Assembly: GCF_029338395.1 (NCBI RefSeq)
Contig: NZ_CP119809.1
Location: 3,038,001-3,102,000, forward strand
Origin: Halorussus caseinilyticus
GTDB taxonomy: Archaea; Halobacteriota; Halobacteria; Halobacteriales; Haladaptataceae
Direction: 5' to 3'
DNA: 64,000 bases
The notes below the pieces were generated by a model. The model searched no databases. It had not been told where the DNA came from and was given only the letters and a program-made list of their open reading frames with translations. Shown here one piece after another: positions 16,587 to 24,357 of this stretch; positions within the stretch are counted from its first letter, which is position 1, and every line of letters starts with the position of its first letter. Made by a program: the position numbers and the translations under genes.

Positions 16587-18065
16587 TCAGTCCGCCTCGG
16601 TCCCGGCCCCGATGTCGGACTCGCGGGCGATTCGTTTCCACTCGCCGGTCCAGAACCTGAAGACGTTGACCCCCGCCCGGAGGTACATGTCGCCGAGGAT
16701 GGAGACGTAGATTGCGGCCAGTCCCCACCCGAGTCCCGGCGCGAACTGCCAGTCGGCGACCGAGAAGAGGACGACGCCGGGCGCGACGGCGAGGAGTGAC
16801 ACCGGGAGTTTGAAGAGGTACGTCCCGGCGAACGCACCGTAGAAGGGCCATCGCGTGTCGCCAGCACCCCGAAGTCCTCCGCGCATCGTCCGCGAGACGC
16901 TGAACGCCGCGACACCCAGACCGAACACGCGGACGAAGGTGACGGTCATCTCGACGTGTTCGGTCCCGAACGACACCGCGACGGGCCGGGCCGCCGCGAC
17001 CAGCGCCGCGCCGATGAGCAGTTGGGTCACGAGCGCGATGCGGAGCGTCTGCCACCCGTACTCGGTGGCTTCGTCGTCTTCGCCCGCACCGATTGACTGG
17101 CCGACCAGCGTCGAGGAAGCCGTCGAGTAGCCCCACGCGGGCATCAGCGCGAGCAACATGACCCGCCGACCGATGGCGTAGGCCGCGACGACCGGTGTTC
17201 CCAGCGTCGTCAGGACCAGCAGGAAGGGGAACCGCCCGAGCGTCCGCGAGAGGCGGGTCCCCGCCAGCGGCGCACCGACCCGGACGATTTCGCCCGCAAT
17301 CGACCAGTCCCACTGCTTGCCTCCGAGTCGAAGTCGAACCGAGTAGCGACCCGAGAGAAGCGCCACCGTGAAGATGACCGCCGCGAGGACGTTGGCGATG
17401 GCGGTTCCCCACGCCGCGCCCGCGACCCCCAACTCGGGGAACGGCCCGACGCCGAAGATGAGGACCGCGTTCAGGAAGATGTTGGTCGGGAGCGTGAGCA
17501 GGCGGACGTACATCGGAGTCCGGGTATCGCCGACGCCCGCGAGCGCACGGGCCGCAATCATGCTCCAGAACCGGAACGACACCGAGAGCATGATGATGCG
17601 GAGGTAGATTGCACCGAGTTCGATGGTCCGAGCGTCGTCGGTCAGCACGTCTATCATCGGTTCCGCGTACGCCCACGTCGCCGCGGTCATGGGAACCGCG
17701 AGCAGGAGCGCCAACCAGAGCGACTGCTTGATGGCGAAGTTGGCCTTCGCTCGCTCGCCCGCGCCCTCGAACCGCGAGACGACGCTGATGGTGCCGCTCG
17801 TTAGCGCCAGCGAGAGACCGAACGGGATGAAGAAGTACTGAAAGCCGAGTTCGAGCGCCGCGACCGCCTCGTCGCCGAGCGCCCGCCCGACCATGAAGAA
17901 GTCGGCCACGCGAAGGAGCGTCCGCATCCCGCCAGTGACCATCACCGGGACCGCGAGGTCGAACGCCTCTTCGCCCTTCTCGCGGTCCAACAGGCCGAGG
18001 CGAGCCAACGCCACCGGAAAGAGAAACGCGACACTCTGCGCTCGGCGCTTGGCGTCGTCGAGCAT
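16587..18065 (-). CDS. MATE-family efflux transporter
   Basis: The 492-residue protein has about 12 hydrophobic helices in two similar halves. The first half begins LAVPVMVTGGMRTLLRVADFFMVGRALG, the canonical MATE helix 1. MATE transporters export cations, drugs or metabolites using Na+ or H+ gradients. The C-terminus is a short charged tail. A second, different MATE gene lies near 55-56 kb; the two are not recent duplicates. The substrate is unknown. Confidence 0.9.
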   Translation of the reverse strand: MLDDAKRRAQSVAFLFPVALARLGLLDREKGEEAFDLAVPVMVTGGMRTLLRVADFFMVGRALGDEAVAALELGFQYFFIPFGLSLALTSGTISVVSRFEGAGERAKANFAIKQSLWLALLLAVPMTAATWAYAEPMIDVLTDDARTIELGAIYLRIIMLSVSFRFWSMIAARALAGVGDTRTPMYVRLLTLPTNIFLNAVLIFGVGPFPELGVAGAAWGTAIANVLAAVIFTVALLSGRYSVRLRLGGKQWDWSIAGEIVRVGAPLAGTRLSRTLGRFPFLLVLTTLGTPVVAAYAIGRRVMLLALMPAWGYSTASSTLVGQSIGAGEDDEATEYGWQTLRIALVTQLLIGAALVAAARPVAVSFGTEHVEMTVTFVRVFGLGVAAFSVSRTMRGGLRGAGDTRWPFYGAFAGTYLFKLPVSLLAVAPGVVLFSVADWQFAPGLGWGLAAIYVSILGDMYLRAGVNVFRFWTGEWKRIARESDIGAGTEAD

Positions 18066-18156
18066 CGGATACGGGAATTTGTGAGGCCGGGGGTAAACAG
18101 TTTTGTCAAGACCGCGTGGATTTCCGGGGCTTCGAGGTGGAGGAGTGTGGCCGAGG

Positions 18157-18891
18157 TCAGCGCTCGGTCGAGTCCCACGCGTCGGGAACCTCGATGACGT
18201 ACTTGCCGTCCTCCTTCAGCGAGATGATGTACTCCTCGCGCTCGTACAGTTCCATCAGGTTGAGTTCGTACTGGCCGGGTTCGACGATTCTGATGCTCTC
18301 GAACTGGCTGTTGAGTTCCTCGCGGAGTTCCTTCAGACCGGGGTTCTCGTCGTCGGGCGACTCTACGACTTCGGCTTCCGAATCCGAGTCGGCGGTGGGT
18401 CCGGCCACTTCCTCCGGCGGTTCGTCCGGAAGTTCCGACTCGTCGACTACGTTGCGCCGAGCGTTCGCCTGCGCAGAGTCCTCGGCGACCGGAGCAGAAT
18501 CGTCGGTGACCGGAGAAGAGTCTTGGCCGTCGGTAGCCGGAGCGGAGTCGTCGGTGGCCGAGGCAGGACTCGCGTCGGCGTCGTCGCGCGTACTCACCCA
18601 GTCACGGACCGTCGCCGCCGCTCTGTTCACTGCACTGCCGCCGTCGTCGCCCCCCGTTTCGGGTGCGGTGGCGATTTCGGATGCGTCGCCGACAGTGGAC
18701 CCGGTATTCTCGGGCGTCTTCTTCCGTGCGGTCGCGGCAGACGCTCTCCCGCCGGTTTCACCAGCGTTCCCATCTGCGGCTCCCGCGGGGTCGAACTGGA
18801 ACTTGTTCCCGCCACAGTCGGGACAGCCCGAGAGCATCTCCTTGGAACCGTCCTCGAACGACCGGCCGCAGGTGGTACACTGGTGGGGCAT
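18157..18891 (-). CDS. arvC: OapC/ArvC family zinc-ribbon protein
   Basis: The 244-residue protein starts MPHQCTTCGRSF and has Cys 5, 8, 23 and 26 forming a zinc ribbon. A long acidic, Ser/Asp-rich linker fills about residues 45-180. The conserved C-terminal domain ends with YELNLMELYEREEYIISLKE and DGKYVIEVPDAW. It is the third gene of the operon, and its ATG overlaps the stop of arvB (TAATG). OapC was named as an origin-associated protein. The operon has also been linked to extracellular vesicle formation through the GTPase gene. Confidence 0.85.
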   Translation of the reverse strand: MPHQCTTCGRSFEDGSKEMLSGCPDCGGNKFQFDPAGAADGNAGETGGRASAATARKKTPENTGSTVGDASEIATAPETGGDDGGSAVNRAAATVRDWVSTRDDADASPASATDDSAPATDGQDSSPVTDDSAPVAEDSAQANARRNVVDESELPDEPPEEVAGPTADSDSEAEVVESPDDENPGLKELREELNSQFESIRIVEPGQYELNLMELYEREEYIISLKEDGKYVIEVPDAWDSTER

Positions 18892-19280
18892 TATTTACGT
18901 GAGACGAGGGCGCTGATGAGGTTCTCGTCCTTGTGGAGCGTCTCGATTTGGTTCGCCGGGCCGATGACCGTAAGCTTGTGCGTGGACTCCTTGCCCATCA
19001 ACCGGTCGAGGAAGCTCTGGTCTGCAGTTTCGGACCGGGGGTAAGTCTCTATCTCGATACCGTTGAACTCGTCGGGACTGATTTCGGTCATCGTCACCTC
19101 GATGAGTTTGCTCTCCTCGTCCGGCGAGAGACCGGTTTCGAGGATGACGATATTGCCGTCGCGAACCCCGTCGAGAATCATCCGAATCTTCTCCATCGAC
19201 GCCATCTCCGCCATGCGGTCGGCACCGATGAGGTCGATTTGGACGCCGTCGTTCGGGCCATCCCCTGTCACTTCCGGCAT
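18891..19280 (-). CDS. arvB: OapB/ArvB family protein (DUF2073)
   Basis: The 129-residue protein opens with an acidic tail and then GVQIDLIGADRMAEMASMEK, followed by RDGNIVILETGLSPDEESKL, the DUF2073 signature. It has no membrane segment. It begins 4 bases after the stop of arvA and overlaps arvC by one base, so the three are a tight operon. The molecular function is not established; it presumably acts with the GTPase. Confidence 0.88.
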   Translation of the reverse strand: MPEVTGDGPNDGVQIDLIGADRMAEMASMEKIRMILDGVRDGNIVILETGLSPDEESKLIEVTMTEISPDEFNGIEIETYPRSETADQSFLDRLMGKESTHKLTVIGPANQIETLHKDENLISALVSRK

Positions 19281-19284
19281 GGTA

Positions 19285-19926
19285 TCACCCGAAGTACTCC
19301 GCGATTTTGTCGTACACTTCGTCCATGTTCTCGCCTTCGAGTGCCGAGAGCGGGATGGTCTCGTGCTGTGGGAAGGCGTTTCGGATGCGCTGGACGCTCG
19401 AATCTTCGAGGTCGGTCTTGTTGGCGAGGATGAGGACGGGGAGGTCTTGGCTCTCGATGATACCGATGAGCATCGTGTTGACCTGCGTGAACGGGTCAGT
19501 CGTGCTGTCGAGAACGTAGATTACGCCGTCTACGTCCTCCCGGAGCCAGTGCATCGCCTCCGCGACGCCTTCGGTCGCTTCGCGGGAGCGCCGCACGGCG
19601 TCCTCTTTGTCCATGTCGTGGTCGATGAACTCCTCGTAATCGACTTTGGTCGTGACGCCCGGCGTGTCCACGATGTCGATTGACACCGTCTTGCCGTCGC
19701 GCTCGATTTCGACGTTCTCTTTTCGACGTGCCCGACGGGTTTCGTGTGGAATGTGACTCTCCGGGCCGACTGCGTCGCCGGTCCAGTCGCGGGCGATACG
19801 ATTAGCGAGAGTCGTCTTTCCGGCATTTGGCGGGCCGTAGATACCGATACGCTTCGGCTCCTGCGCGGAGAAGAGCTTGTCCGTAACGCGGGAAATGCTG
19901 TCTTTCAGGTCCGTAAACAATCCCAT
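19285..19926 (-). CDS. arvA: Era-like GTPase OapA/ArvA (archaeal vesiculating GTPase)
   Basis: The start is ATG 19926, preceded by GGAGG about 6 bases upstream; an upstream in-frame GTG (19968) lacks this. The 213-residue protein has the G1 loop GPPNAGKT (31-38), G3 DTPG (87-90) and G4 NKTD (169-172). A basic segment HETRRARRKEN follows the switch I region. It belongs to the OapA/ArvA family, known from the conserved position next to oriC1. In Haloferax it is reported to drive extracellular vesicle formation. It leads the arvA-arvB-arvC operon, transcribed away from the origin. Confidence 0.88.
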   Translation of the reverse strand: MGLFTDLKDSISRVTDKLFSAQEPKRIGIYGPPNAGKTTLANRIARDWTGDAVGPESHIPHETRRARRKENVEIERDGKTVSIDIVDTPGVTTKVDYEEFIDHDMDKEDAVRRSREATEGVAEAMHWLREDVDGVIYVLDSTTDPFTQVNTMLIGIIESQDLPVLILANKTDLEDSSVQRIRNAFPQHETIPLSALEGENMDEVYDKIAEYFG

Positions 19927-20335
19927 CCTTTCCTCCCAGACCCCACTATCGGCGAGTGAAACCGTCACGGGGGCTGTTGCGCGAATAACTATATCCTACC
20001 TACTTAAACCTATGTCAGACACGACTCGGGAAAAATGACTTATTTTCTTTTATGAAACAAAATCATTTCACGACACGAGTTCGCTTGGATTCTCGACTTT
20101 CGGCCGGAGCGAGAAGATAGCGACCGATTAGAGAACGGGCGTAATTGTAGGAATAATGAAATAGGTGCGGTGTTGAGCGATTGAGGCGGCGTCAGACGAT
20201 TGTGCAGGGTCAGGCTGGTCGTGGTCGTAGAGAGCAAAGAGGACCGTGGACGGAGCGTTTCGAGTCGAACCGGAGCAAAGGGAAGAATCAAAAGTGAGGG
20301 GTAGTAGAGACGTATCGGACGAGTAACGGGACTGA

Positions 20336-20357
20336 TTCCAGTTGAAACAGGGGGGTG
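20336..20357 (+). promoter_or_regulatory. ORB in oriC1 (left, outer)
   Basis: TTCCAGTTGAAACAGGGGGG is a direct-orientation box about 250 bases left of the inverted core box. The G-string is intact. Confidence 0.75.
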
Positions 20358-20454
20358 TATTCTCTCGAAGGCGGATAGGAACTGGCCGACGACTGGACGA
20401 AGACGGTACCGAGACGGTCGAAATCTGGAAAGGAAGGACGAGTCGAAAACAGAT

Positions 20455-20506
20455 GTCGGAAAGTAGAGTCGGAAGGTAGGGTCGGAAGGTAGAGTCGAAC
20501 AGTGAG
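20455..20506 (+). repeat. 13-bp tandem iteron-like array in oriC1
   Basis: Three consecutive 13-mers of the form GTCGGAA(A/G)GTAG(A/G) begin at about 20455, 20468 and 20481. A degenerate fourth, GTCGAACAGTGAG, starts at 20494. The array is purine-rich and lies 75 bases left of the inverted ORB. Confidence 0.75.
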
Positions 20507-20579
20507 CGAGAGGATAGTAGAATCGTAGACGATGGGGACTCGTAGACGACAGTAGACGTGTCAGTTGCTCGTTCCCCCT

Positions 20580-20604
20580 CCCCCACCCCTTCGTTTCGGG
20601 TGGA
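20580..20604 (-). promoter_or_regulatory. Inverted ORB, left arm of origin core
   Basis: Read on the minus strand this is CTCCACCCGAAACGAAGGGG followed by TGGGG. It is the exact inverse complement of 20777-20801 over 25 bases. Confidence 0.85.
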
Positions 20605-20649
20605 GAATGTGGAGAAGGACCCCCCGGTGGGTGGCGGAGGTTGTTTCCG

Positions 20650-20740
20650 CGGGAAAATAACCGCTCAATAACCAAATATACTGTATTTGGCTAGTTTGCG
20701 GATACCGTTTCTTCTCTGCCGTAATAAATCTTTCCAGTAT
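20650..20740. other. AT-rich DNA unwinding element
   Basis: Between the inverted ORBs the sequence becomes AT-rich (for example AAAATAACCGCTCAATAACC and CCGTAATAAATC). It includes the small hairpin CCAAATA-TACTG-TATTTGG at 20672-20690. It is the most easily melted stretch between the two core boxes. Confidence 0.7.
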
Positions 20741-20776
20741 CTAGGCACCCCCCACCCACCCCACCACCTTCTCACG

Positions 20777-20801
20777 CTCCACCCGAAACGAAGGGGTGGG
20801 G
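20777..20801 (+). promoter_or_regulatory. ORB, right arm of origin core
   Basis: CTCCACCCGAAACGAAGGGG plus TGGGG, the mirror of 20580-20604. The shared 25 bases extend beyond the minimal ORB into a long G-string. Confidence 0.85.
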
Positions 20802-21042
20802 GAGGTCCCCTTCCGTTCCATCCCTTCATCCTACCACCCCTCGTCCGACCTCCGGCTCACTTCACTCCGTCCTACTCGTGTCACAATTTGACTTGTGCCC
20901 GTCGTGAACAATCAACGCGGGATGTTCGATTCAAACTCCGGATAACTTCGTACGATTTCGACCGGCTTTCGAACGGCCTCACACCACACCATACTCGGCG
21001 ACTCGACACGAAATGCCGCCGTCTCTCGTCTCGAAAGACTCG

Positions 21043-21064
21043 TTCCACGTGAAACGACGAGGGA
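21043..21064 (+). promoter_or_regulatory. ORB-like element with weak G-string
   Basis: TTCCACGTGAAACGACGAGG keeps the dyad core but its G-string is interrupted. Confidence 0.5.
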
Positions 21065-21379
21065 ACCGATGATACAGAACGACAAAGCGAGTAGAACGAC
21101 AGACGATGCAGGTGACGAGGTATCACAAAGAACTCGGAAATCGCCGAACTGGAGATTGCCGATTTAGAGTATTCCGACACTATTCGGCTTCTACTCCCCG
21201 TTTCTGGCCTTTCAAAACCTCTCGGTATTTTGCCCAAATCGACCGAAAGAAGAAAGAGTTTAATACCCTGCTGGACCTTTGGTTCTTCTGCATCAACTGG
21301 ACGCGCCCGTCGCTTCTCGGATTCGGCATCCCGTCGCTTTCGGTCGGTTCTGCCGAAATCTGCTCGCGCGTCGCGCGTC

Positions 21380-21401
21380 TTCCACCTGAAACGGAGGGGT
21401 C
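21380..21401 (+). promoter_or_regulatory. ORB immediately upstream of orc1/cdc6
   Basis: TTCCACCTGAAACGGAGGGG ends about 13 bases before the orc1 ATG. A bound initiator would cover the transcription or translation start, which suggests autoregulation. Confidence 0.75.
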
Positions 21402-21412
21402 GGAACGAACGC

Positions 21413-22903
21413 ATGACAGACGAAAACACCCAACCGACGGACGACGCGGTCGATGTCAGCCCCGACCGTAGCTTCGACAACGTCGATTTGGACGACGTGG
21501 TCTTCGACGACGAGGGCGACGACCAAGGGCTATTCGACGACCTGCTGTCCGGCGAACCGATATTCGAGAACAAGGAGGTCCTGCGGCCGTCGTACACGCC
21601 ACACGAACTCCCACACCGGAAGGACCAAATCAACAACATGGCGACGATTCTGGTCGCCGCGCTTCGGGGCGAGACGCCCTCGAACATCCTCATCTACGGC
21701 AAGACCGGGACTGGCAAGACTGCCAGCGCGAAGTTCGTCAGCAAAGAACTCGAAAGCACGTCCCAGAAGTACGACGTTCCCTGCAACGTTGAGTACATCA
21801 ACTGCGAGGTCACCGACACGCAGTACCGCGTCCTCGCGCAACTCGCCAACAAGTTCATCGAGAACAACCAAGCGTTCGTCGAGGACCGCATCGCGGAACT
21901 CCAGACGCTCCGCGAGGAAGCGACCGCCGACCCTGCCAGACTCGGAGACACCGGGTTCGACTCCCCGGATGCTGTCGATGCGCGCATCGAGGACTTGCAG
22001 GACGACCGCGAAGAGATGGAGTCGGTCCCCATGACGGGGTGGCCGACCGACCGCGTGTACAACACGTTCTTCGAGGCCGTAGACTACGAGGAGCGGGTGG
22101 TCGTCATCATGCTGGACGAAATCGACAAACTGGTCGAGAAGTCGGGCGACGACACCCTCTACAACCTCTCGCGGATGAACTCCGAGTTGGAGAACTCGCG
22201 GGTCTCCATCATCGGCATCAGCAACGACCTGAAGTTCACCGACTTCCTCGACCCGCGCGTGAAGTCCTCGCTCGGGGAAGAGGAAATCGTCTTCCCGCCG
22301 TACGACGCCAACCAGTTGCGGGACATCCTCCAGCACCGCGCGGAAGTCGCGTTCAAGGCCGACGCGCTCAGCGACGATGTGATTCCGCTCTGCGCCGCGT
22401 TCGCCGCCCAAGAACACGGCGACGCCCGGCGCGCGCTAGACCTGCTTCGGACCGCGGGCGAACTCGCCGAACGCGACCAAGCCGAGGGCGTCAACGAGAA
22501 GCACGTCCGGAAGGCCCAAGAGAAGATAGAACTCGACCGCGTGGTCGAAGTCGTCCGCACCCTCCCCACCCAGTCGAAACTCGTTCTCTTCTCCATCATC
22601 TCGCTGGAGAAGAACGGCGTCCACAACGTCAACACCGGCGAGGTGTACAACATCTACAAGCGCCTCTGCGAGGAGATAGACGCCGACGTACTCACCCAGC
22701 GCCGCGTGACCGACCTCATCAGCGAACTCGACATGCTCGGCATCGTCAACGCGGTGGTCGTCAGCAAGGGTCGCTACGGCCGGACGAAGGAAATCAGCCT
22801 CTCGGTGCCGATAGACGAGACGGAGGCGGTCCTGATGTCCGACTCCCGACTCGGCGACATAGAGAGCGTCCAACCGTTCGTTCAGGCGCGATTCGACAAC
22901 TGA
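21413..22903 (+). CDS. orc1: Orc1/Cdc6 replication initiator
   Basis: The start is ATG 21413 (MTDENTQPTDD), since the longer upstream frame would run through the ORB at 21380. The 496-residue protein has an acidic N-terminus and an AAA+ core. Walker A is GKTGTGKT (96-103) and Walker B is LDEID (234-238). The sensor-2 region is GDARRALDLLRTAGELAE. A C-terminal winged helix (about 400-496) binds ORBs. A Glu/Arg-rich helical insertion fills about residues 155-205. The protein recognises the adjacent boxes and loads MCM. Direct adjacency to oriC1 fits the cognate initiator. Confidence 0.96.
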   Translation: MTDENTQPTDDAVDVSPDRSFDNVDLDDVVFDDEGDDQGLFDDLLSGEPIFENKEVLRPSYTPHELPHRKDQINNMATILVAALRGETPSNILIYGKTGTGKTASAKFVSKELESTSQKYDVPCNVEYINCEVTDTQYRVLAQLANKFIENNQAFVEDRIAELQTLREEATADPARLGDTGFDSPDAVDARIEDLQDDREEMESVPMTGWPTDRVYNTFFEAVDYEERVVVIMLDEIDKLVEKSGDDTLYNLSRMNSELENSRVSIIGISNDLKFTDFLDPRVKSSLGEEEIVFPPYDANQLRDILQHRAEVAFKADALSDDVIPLCAAFAAQEHGDARRALDLLRTAGELAERDQAEGVNEKHVRKAQEKIELDRVVEVVRTLPTQSKLVLFSIISLEKNGVHNVNTGEVYNIYKRLCEEIDADVLTQRRVTDLISELDMLGIVNAVVVSKGRYGRTKEISLSVPIDETEAVLMSDSRLGDIESVQPFVQARFDN

Positions 22904-22931
22904 AGACGTAGTTCGGCGACCGAGAACGTAG

Positions 22932-23735
22932 CTACGCCGCGCCGGAGAACTGGAGGCGAACCCACCCGAGCCACGGGACGCGGACCTCGGCGGTGCCCCG
23001 GACCCAACTCGGCCTCACGGGGTCGCTGAGCGCGCCGCCGCCCCACGACGCTTGGTCGTAGAAGCTGTTTGCGTCACCTTTCGTGATGAACCCGGAGTTC
23101 GGGGCCGGGCAGTTCGTCAACTCCTCGCAACTGTCGGCGGAGATGTACTGCTTGTCGGCCTCGTCGTACCAGTTCTCGCCCTCCTCGACCCAGAATCTGG
23201 CGCGGTGGATGATGGGTGTCTCGTATTCTCTCCCGTCGGGTTGGTAGATGATTACGTCGCCGTAGTTGTTGAAGGACTTGTACCCTTTCTCCTCGCCGCC
23301 CCGATACGTGACGACTCCGGTGTTCGCGTGAGCGGCCGCGGGCGCGAGACGACCTTCCTCCATGATGAACACGAGGTCGCCTTTCTGCATGTGGGGTTCC
23401 ATGCTCCCGCTCTCGATGGCGACCATCGGGGGCCAGACGCCGCTGACGGCGAACAGAAGGAGACCGATAGCGATGACGATACCCGCACTGCTCAACATCT
23501 CGCGGACGAACACGACCGCCCCGTTGTCGCTGTTGCGGAACCGGCGGACGAGTGCGCGGGGACCCGTTCCCTCCTCGCGTTCGCCGCCGTCGGGTCGCGT
23601 CCGGCGGGTCGCGCGCTCGCTCCCGGAGCGCACAGACCCGTCCGCGGCCGCGTCGTCAGACTGCCCGTCGGACGGAGCGACCGGACTAGTGGTCCGGTCC
23701 TCGTCCGACGGGGGACCGTCTCGGGAAGAATTCAT
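22932..23735 (-). CDS. sec11: Signal peptidase I (archaeal/Sec11 type)
   Basis: The start is placed at ATG 23735, with AGGTG shortly upstream; an in-frame GTG lies 9 bases earlier. An acidic cytoplasmic N-terminus of about 70 residues precedes one membrane helix (SSAGIVIAIGLLLFAVSGVW). The catalytic Ser lies in ESGSMEPHM (about residue 111), and PIIHRARFW supplies the His that replaces Lys in Sec11-type enzymes. It cleaves signal peptides on the outer face of the membrane. The gene faces orc1 convergently with a 28-base gap, a neighbour order often kept around oriC1. Confidence 0.92.
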   Translation of the reverse strand: MNSSRDGPPSDEDRTTSPVAPSDGQSDDAAADGSVRSGSERATRRTRPDGGEREEGTGPRALVRRFRNSDNGAVVFVREMLSSAGIVIAIGLLLFAVSGVWPPMVAIESGSMEPHMQKGDLVFIMEEGRLAPAAAHANTGVVTYRGGEEKGYKSFNNYGDVIIYQPDGREYETPIIHRARFWVEEGENWYDEADKQYISADSCEELTNCPAPNSGFITKGDANSFYDQASWGGGALSDPVRPSWVRGTAEVRVPWLGWVRLQFSGAA

Positions 23736-23799
23736 CGGACACACCTTACCGTTCCGAGGTTGTCAATTTTCCGGGTGCGGTACGCGGACGTTGGGAACG

Positions 23800-23821
23800 T
23801 TCCACACGAAACGGTGGGGTT
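23800..23821 (+). promoter_or_regulatory. ORB-like element upstream of sec11
   Basis: TTCCACACGAAACGGTGGGG, a full match with an intact G-string, 65 bases before the sec11 start on the other strand. Confidence 0.65.
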
Positions 23822-23951
23822 CTGCACGAGAAGCGTCGGATTTCCCGACGGAAAGCGGGCCACCCGACGGAAACGACGAGGATACCCGTGAGACGTGACG
23901 AGACGACTCCACAGGAAACGCCGGGATACCTGTGAGAAGCGACAAGGAGTA

Positions 23952-23973
23952 CTCCACGCGAAACCACGGGGTT
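23952..23973 (+). promoter_or_regulatory. ORB-like element, end of the phased array
   Basis: CTCCACGCGAAACCACGGGG, the best-preserved member of the 45-bp-spaced series. Confidence 0.55.
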
Positions 23974-24357
23974 CTCCGAGGGACGAACGGCGGACCAGAC
24001 GACTGAGCCTGTTCTAGAACCTCTTAGAATATAAAAATATGTCTTTAAGACATAATATAATTGCTTTCGGACGGCAGAAGGTTTCCGACCGCTATCCTTC
24101 GCTCGTCGAGGGCACGCGTTCGCGCGGACACGCAAATGCGTGTCCGCGCATCTGCGCGTCGTCGTCGCTAGTCACCACTAGTCGCCACGGCGACGTTAGT
24201 CACCACGGCGAGACTTCTCTGTGAGTCACCACGACGGAACCGCTAGATTAGTCCCCACGACGGGACCGCTGGTCGTGGTTCGTCGTGGTTCGGTAGCCTC
24301 CCCCGTGGCCTACCGCGGTCCGCTATCCTTTTGACGAACCCCCGGAATTGAACGAAC

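Larger units (their letters stand above)
19927..21412. other. oriC1: Chromosomal replication origin (oriC1 type)
   Basis: About 1.5 kb without a supported gene lies between the divergent arvA and orc1/cdc6 genes. It contains ORBs at 20336, 20584 (inverted), 20777, 21043 and 21380, and a 25-bp perfect inverted repeat (20580-20604 and 20777-20801) around a 172-bp centre. That centre includes an AT-rich stretch at about 20650-20740. A 13-bp tandem array lies at 20455-20506. The plus strand is purine-rich to the left of the AT-rich core and pyrimidine-rich to the right. Inverted ORBs around an AT-rich element next to an orc1 gene define haloarchaeal oriC1. Confidence 0.9.
23745..24357. other. Spacer with phased ORB-like array, AT-rich palindrome and AGTCACCAC repeats
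   Basis: No gene is supported. ORB-like units occur at 23800-23821 and 23952-23973, with degenerate ones near 23850-23880 and 23907-23926. The GAAAC cores at 23870, 23915 and 23960 are 45 bases apart. Bases 24018-24065 are strongly AT-rich and include the palindrome ATGTCTT-T-AAGACAT. Bases 24120-24147 form GCGCGGACACGCA-AA-TGCGTGTCCGCGC. From about 24168 to 24275 the motif AGTC(A/G/C)CCAC recurs five times. The region separates sec11 and polB, which diverge from it. Confidence 0.7.

Noticed and set aside
16345-17676. N-terminal extension of the DUF7089-type frame to about 700 codons
   Set aside because: The added part overlaps the MATE gene and is Arg-rich, unlike halophilic proteins. The ATG at 16344 overlaps the upstream microprotein stop.
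20040-21052. Open frames of 120-210 codons within the origin spacer
   Set aside because: They are rich in Ser, Arg, Pro and His, run through repeats and ORBs, and have no promoter or Shine-Dalgarno sequence. The strand bias explains their length.
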